64,000 nucleotides of DNA from Lepidurus packardi. Taxonomy: Eukaryota > Arthropoda > Branchiopoda > Notostraca > Triopsidae. The stretch is taken from positions 3,596,001-3,660,000 of the forward strand of contig JAKZAN010000004.1 of assembly GCA_023053545.1 (NCBI GenBank). The letters are read 5' to 3'. Below the pieces are notes generated by a model, which had not been told where the DNA came from, searched no databases, and saw only the letters and a list, made by a program, of their open reading frames with translations. Of the stretch, positions 59,301 to 64,000 are shown in pieces. Position 1 is the first letter of the stretch. Each line of letters opens with the position of its first letter. The translations under genes and the position numbers were made by a program.

Positions 59301-62300
59301 CCAAGACGCAAGGGGCCTTTATATAAAGGGCAAGTATTAGCCAAGACGAAAGAAGCGATACGAGGCTATGCTGTGGCATGGCAGGAGGGAATCCCAACTG
59401 GCTTCGTTCTAAATTACGACGTGTATGCAAGTTTTTTTTCCTTTTTTTTTGTTTCCACTCGACCAAAAAGTCCCTGTTTAGTAGCATGCCGCGCGCTTGG
59501 ATTACGGTTACCTGCCGAGCAGACCAGATTGAGATGTTCACATTTCCACCTTGCCGGAACGCCAGCAAAAAGCCCCTTGAAAGGGGAGGGAAGACAAGCC
59601 CCCCCATCCCAGAAATCACCTCCACGCAGGAGGAAAAAGCACTAAGAAAAGGGAGCCAAAGCAAGGTTTCTGGTCACCACCCATGCTGTTGGCGTACTGG
59701 TTTGCTGGGAAGATGTATTAAGAGTATAGAGTACGGAAGGAATTTTTGGTTAAGAAGCTTTTCCGTGGGATTGGGATTTGTCTCCCTTCCACGGCCAGGA
59801 GGACCAAGGAGTGACAAAACTTTGGGGTTGTTGTCTGTCAAGCTTTTAGGCACATTTTCAACTCTTGCTGACACGTTTACAGGCCGCGATTACGTGAAAA
59901 TGGTTACGACTTTGCCTTGATGAACCCGAAGCTTTTGAACAACTCAACTCACAGCATTCCTCTGTTGGTCATCCTAAAACAAGTGTCACATGGAGACAAC
60001 TATCGAGTGACATACCGTTTTACAACAGAGTCACGGAATGCGCCAAAAGCCCGGATGGAGGAAGGTGTCATAAAAGGTTGCTAAAGCAGCCCGAACTATT
60101 TATTGGGGGGCTTCTCATAAGGTCAATGTTTCAATGTGTTTCTCGTTTCCTTACCCCCGAAATGGAGACGTTTTTTAAAAAGAAGACAGAAGATTCTGGC
60201 AACGAGGTATTCCTAAAGTTGTTAAAGTTTGTCCGTACTAACGTTGGACGGGACATTGTCGGAGGCGATATTCGGGAACCGTGCTTTACCTTCTTTTGTC
60301 GTTGTATATATTTGAGCAAAGGTTTAGGGGGCAAAAGGCTCCTGCCGAGGACCACCGTAGTGGGCTGAGAGTTGATGTGGTTGCGGTCTTTTCTACAACT
60401 CCTTTTGACTGCTTTGAAATGTGGGTTATTTAGTAGTGATGGGCCAGGTGAGATGGAGAGAAATTTGCAGGTAAAAAGTCTCGGGATGAGGGCTGATCAT
60501 CAAAGTACTTGGCATTTTGATGGATGATGACGTTTAGCGGGTCTTTTCAATGTTGTCCCCCCACCATGTGTCCTTTTTCTGCCTCCTTATCCTTTTAACC
60601 AGAGAATATTTACTCAAGCATACTTGACATATTTGGCGATTGAAGCGAAAACGACGTGGGAATATAGAAAGGAGAGGCGATTGGCAGTGGTTGGCTAAAT
60701 GTTATCTTGTACTTTTTTTTTCTTTTCTTCGACAAAATGTAATGGAAACATGGCGATTATTTTTTTTATTATTATTTTTTTTTTTAAGCGCGCTTTGGAT
60801 CCCATTGCTGGGGCTTCTGTCTTGGCCAAACTGTCCGCCCGGGAACGTCGATTCGTCCAGTTTGCCTCCACAGAACACAATGGACAGCTCTACATGACAC
60901 CGCAAGACTTTTTAGAGAGCGTTATAGAAGCAGAGCCTCGACGTAAGTTGCTAGCTGCTTTTATTCTATTTTTCTTCTTAATTCGTTTTGGAATCATGCA
61001 CAGATTCTGGGACTTAAAATCTTTTCTTTTTTGTTTATTTTGTACATCGGTGACAGCTCGGTTGAAACGCAAAGCGGTCGGAGAGCCCGATATCCTTCGC
61101 ATGCAGAAAGCCACGCCTCCGTTGAAGAAGGGGTCAAATAGGACATTCCGAGATTTACGGGATCACGGTATGCTACAAAAGTTGTCCCTCATTCTACCTT
61201 TTTCAGTTTCTTTAAGTCATTGGGAAAAAGAAGCAGAAAACAAGAGGCAAAAAATAAGATAAGTAAATAAAATAAAATAAATAAATACAATAGAGCCTGG
61301 GGAAAATGTGTCGAGTCGCACAAGCAAACTCTTTTTTTAGTTTTTTCTTTTAGGTTTCTCAGAATATGTGTGTGGTAGATTTGGTATAGAAGTGTTCTCT
61401 GTATGCAAATTTGTGTCCAAAACTCTCGTTTGGTATTCTAGAGGAATGCTGGTCTACGGCGCCTCGCTTTTTCCCAGAAGGTGTTGAGCCACTTGGAGGG
61501 TTGCTAACAACCTCTCCTTCAAGACATTGATGACTTCTTTATTTTAGTTTTTCCTCTCCTCTGCTTCTTCTTCTTCTTATTATTATTAGTTGTATTCTTC
61601 TTCCCTTGGATTCTTCTGTTCAGCTCTTCCTAAAAGCTTGGGAAGATGAACCTCAATGAATCACATTTTTTTTTCTTTTTTCCAGTCTTATTCATAATAC
61701 CCATCTGGGCCAGACTGAGAGGTTACTCGTGCGGAATGCATAATGACATCTTTTTGGGGTTGGGCAAACTGTAACGTGTAATGAATGTTTGCGTTCGTTC
61801 CTTTCTTTCTTCCAGGCATTATTTCCTACACCGAATACTTGTTTCTGCTCTCTATCTTGACAAGTGAGTAGTATTTGGCCTCTTTGCTATTATTCTTTTC
61901 CCAAGCTATGCTTGGCTACATATTCCTGTATTTCAGAGCCACAAACTGGCTTCCGCATCGCCTTCAACATGTTTGATACGGACGGCAACGCTCGGGTCGA
62001 CAAGGAAGAATTTCTAGTCGTAAGTGTATCTAAATTTTTTGGAATATTTTTTTCTTTTTTTCTTTTAGAGTAGAGTAGGGATATAGTATCAATGTACAGC
62101 ACCGCATTTTTAAGGTTGCGTCGATGGTGAGTGCACGTCATTTTTATCATTACGTATCATTATGTTTTCTTTCGAATTAGCATTTCAGATTGTAGGTTGA
62201 CCAAGAAAAGTTTCATTTCTGTGCATTTCAGGTCTCTTTTTAAATCACCCTAATTTAATTTGTAATTAGTGTTTCCGTTGTTCTTAAAATTCCTAAGTTC

Positions 62301-63832
62301 CACTTTACGCCCTTTGGATTACCAGCTTTTAGGTATTATGTGCCATCGGTTGTACAATGAAGACACGATGCGAGGCGTGGATCCCGCACTTGTGAGTACT
62401 TCCGTCTCTAAAAAGCAAGGCTTACATTGGTAGCGAAAGATCTAAATGCATAATTTGAAGATGAAGTGATGTTTACCTTTAAAAAGAAACAACAAACCCT
62501 AAGAAAAAATAAGAAAACCTTCACGGAAAAGAACAAAATTCTCTCTGCTGTGGGCTTTTTTGATCGGTGTGTGTTTCTTACAAGCATATCTTGCAGGTTG
62601 CCGTTCTGCAGCAATGGTTGGGATTGCCATATCCTGCGTACTCTGTAGTGAACCCTTACTCCCATTCCTCAAAATCTCTGCTTGGTTCTTAACAGTTGAG
62701 GCACTTAATACGTTGCTTTGCCTTTATCAAAAGCATATGCGTTGTACTTCGTGTTGCGTATTTTTTTTTTGTTTGCTTTTTTGCTCTGCGTTTTACCTAA
62801 CTGATACTAATGAAACCGTCCATGCTTGGCATGGGAATGAGCTTTTTATATTACGCTTCTTGTATTAGGTTAGAATTTTCTTGCGAATGTATGTGCATTA
62901 ATAGTCTTACGATTCTGCAGCTCGAAAAGATCTTTTCGCACACATATCGTGGCGGCACCGCGACCGAAATCACGAATCCATCCTCGGAGACGACTAAAAG
63001 CGAAGATCAAGGACTGAAAGTGGTAACGGACAAAGCCTTACGCCACGACGCTTTGATTGCTGCGGAAGGCCTGTATCGCAGAAACAAGCTGGATACGACG
63101 CTCTTGGTGCATTTATTTGGCAAGAGCGGCAAGCGCGAAATCGCCTATGAAGATTTCTGCCGATTCATGGAGAACTTGCAAACCGAAGTACTGGAGCTGG
63201 AGTTTCTCGAGTTTTCAAAGGGCTTAAGCACCATCACCGAATTGGATTTCGCCAAGATATTATTACGATACACACAGTTATCACCTCACGAGTGAGTACT
63301 ATTGTTGCACCACATACGGACATAACAGTTAGTCCAGAGGGTTAATATTTTATTTGTGTTTTAAGGTATGATACCTACTTAAACCGGCTTCTGGAAGGCG
63401 AATATGAAGAAAAAGGCATTACCTTCGCAGAATTCAAGGATTTCTGTACCTTTCTCAACAATCTCGACGATTTTGCTATTGCCATGCGAATGTATACTCT
63501 TGTGGATAAGCCGATTTCGCAAGGTAAGATTGTTCTGAAATATTTTCTAATCTATTGCGCTTTTCTGTCTTATTCATCCTTTGTTCTCTTCGATTTTCAC
63601 AGAGGAGTTTCAGCGAGCGGTGAAAATCTGCACTGGGACTTCATTAAACCCACATTTGGTGCAGACCGTATTTCTCATATTTGACGAGGATGGAGACAAC
63701 CGATTAAGCGATCGGGAGTTTATCGCTATTATGCGGGATCGAGTTCATCGTGGACTCAAATCCTATGCCAAGACCGAGGGGTGGGAAGCGTTCAAACACT
63801 GCATGAAGCATGAGATGAAATCTACTTTTTAG
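56366..63832 (+). CDS. MICU3: MICU3, EF-hand regulator of the mitochondrial calcium uniporter
   Basis: MICU proteins gate the uniporter MCU from the intermembrane space. Nine exons join in frame: 56366-56593, 60789-60942, 61057-61167, 61816-61863, 61937-62019, 62326-62391, 62921-63291, 63366-63523 and 63603-63832, giving 482 aa (human MICU3 about 530). Residues 1-30 are basic and serine-rich with few acids, fit for mitochondrial import. Residues about 33-52 form a Gly-rich membrane segment. Two canonical EF-hand loops are intact: D194-E205 (DTDGNARVDKEE) and about D434-E445 (DEDGDNRLSDRE). Blocks such as ISYTEYLFLLSILTKP, TGFRIAFNMFDTDGN, FMENLQTEVLELEF, ILLRYT and EEKGITFAEFKDF fit MICU3 better than MICU1 or MICU2. 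Intron 1 is 4.2 kb, unlike the rest. ATG 56366 has a good context (AAACATGG). Confidence 0.92.
56594..60788 (+). other. MICU3 intron 1 (4.2 kb)
   Basis: Contains a 15-nt poly-G (56759-56773), a 13-nt poly-G (58445-58457), GT-rich stretches (59081-59106) and a long open frame (59378-59920, +) without recognisable domains. No conserved exon was seen; phases of exons 1 and 2 match without an intervening exon. Confidence 0.6.
56759..56773. repeat. Poly-G tract in MICU3 intron 1
   Basis: 15 G residues after a T-run; a second run of 13 lies at 58445-58457. Confidence 0.95.
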
Positions 63833-64000
63833 ATAATTTTTCTTTGATCATATCGCTGTTCAGATGAAAGTTAACGTGTCCGTTTTGTTTTTGACATTTA
63901 AATAGTTTATTGTTCACATATTGGTTAAGTAAGCATGTCTTAAAGCAGTTGTTTTCTTCTACATAATACAAACTTAGCTTCTCTGACACCAATTTAGCTG
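63833..64000 (+). other. Downstream flank of MICU3
   Basis: 168 bp after the MICU3 stop to the window end, presumably 3' UTR. No clear AATAAA was seen. Confidence 0.5.

Noticed and set aside
59378-59920. 180-codon open frame in MICU3 intron 1 (+)
   Set aside because: No recognisable domain, mixed low-complexity content, and opposite-strand frames of similar length; exon phases of MICU3 do not need it.
1-64000. tRNA, rRNA or CRISPR arrays
   Set aside because: No cloverleaf with conserved A and B boxes, no rRNA-like sequence and no regularly spaced repeats were recognised by eye; a tRNAscan-SE run would be decisive for tRNAs.

Overview
This window looks like nuclear DNA of an arthropod, most likely a small-genome crustacean such as a branchiopod (Daphnia-like). 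That is an inference. Every gene is spliced with GT-AG introns, many of only 60-100 bp. Orthologues such as PACRG, MMS22L, Ashwin, ANAPC15 and MICU3 point to an animal. A BTB/C2H2 protein of the lola/tramtrack type and an FGF with long tails point to arthropods. No prokaryotic, organellar or CRISPR-like features were seen.

Left part (1 to about 22.4 kb) is compact, with eight housekeeping-type genes on strictly alternating strands: ASCC3 helicase (-, cut by the window start), a BTB-zinc finger gene (+), UTP18 (-), RRM1 (+), PACRG (-), MMS22L (+), Ashwin (-) and ANAPC15 (+). They form divergent pairs with shared upstream regions (UTP18/RRM1, Ashwin/ANAPC15) and tightly convergent pairs (BTB/UTP18 119 bp, RRM1/PACRG about 250 bp, MMS22L/Ashwin 73 bp between stops). 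Several act in genome maintenance and the cell cycle: RRM1 makes dNTPs, MMS22L repairs stalled forks, ASCC3 unwinds alkylated DNA or clears stalled ribosomes, and ANAPC15 serves the APC/C. A decayed LTR-retrotransposon gag/protease fragment lies between PACRG and MMS22L, and a possible hAT remnant lies between ASCC3 and the BTB gene.

Right part (about 25.7 to 63.8 kb) is expanded and holds only three genes, with multi-kilobase introns, microsatellites and poly-G tracts. They are an ARHGEF17-type RhoGEF (+, about 2,100 aa, with a probable internal TATA promoter for a short form), a three-exon FGF ligand (-, about 617 aa, introns of 3.1 and 6.5 kb) and MICU3, an EF-hand regulator of the mitochondrial calcium uniporter (+, 482 aa). 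I reconstructed splice sites by eye, checking GT/AG and reading phase; for all genes except ASCC3 the exons join in frame from start to stop.

The most unusual structure is a 66-nt near-perfect palindrome at 30372-30437 in the ARHGEF17 locus. I did not find a clearly novel multi-gene system.
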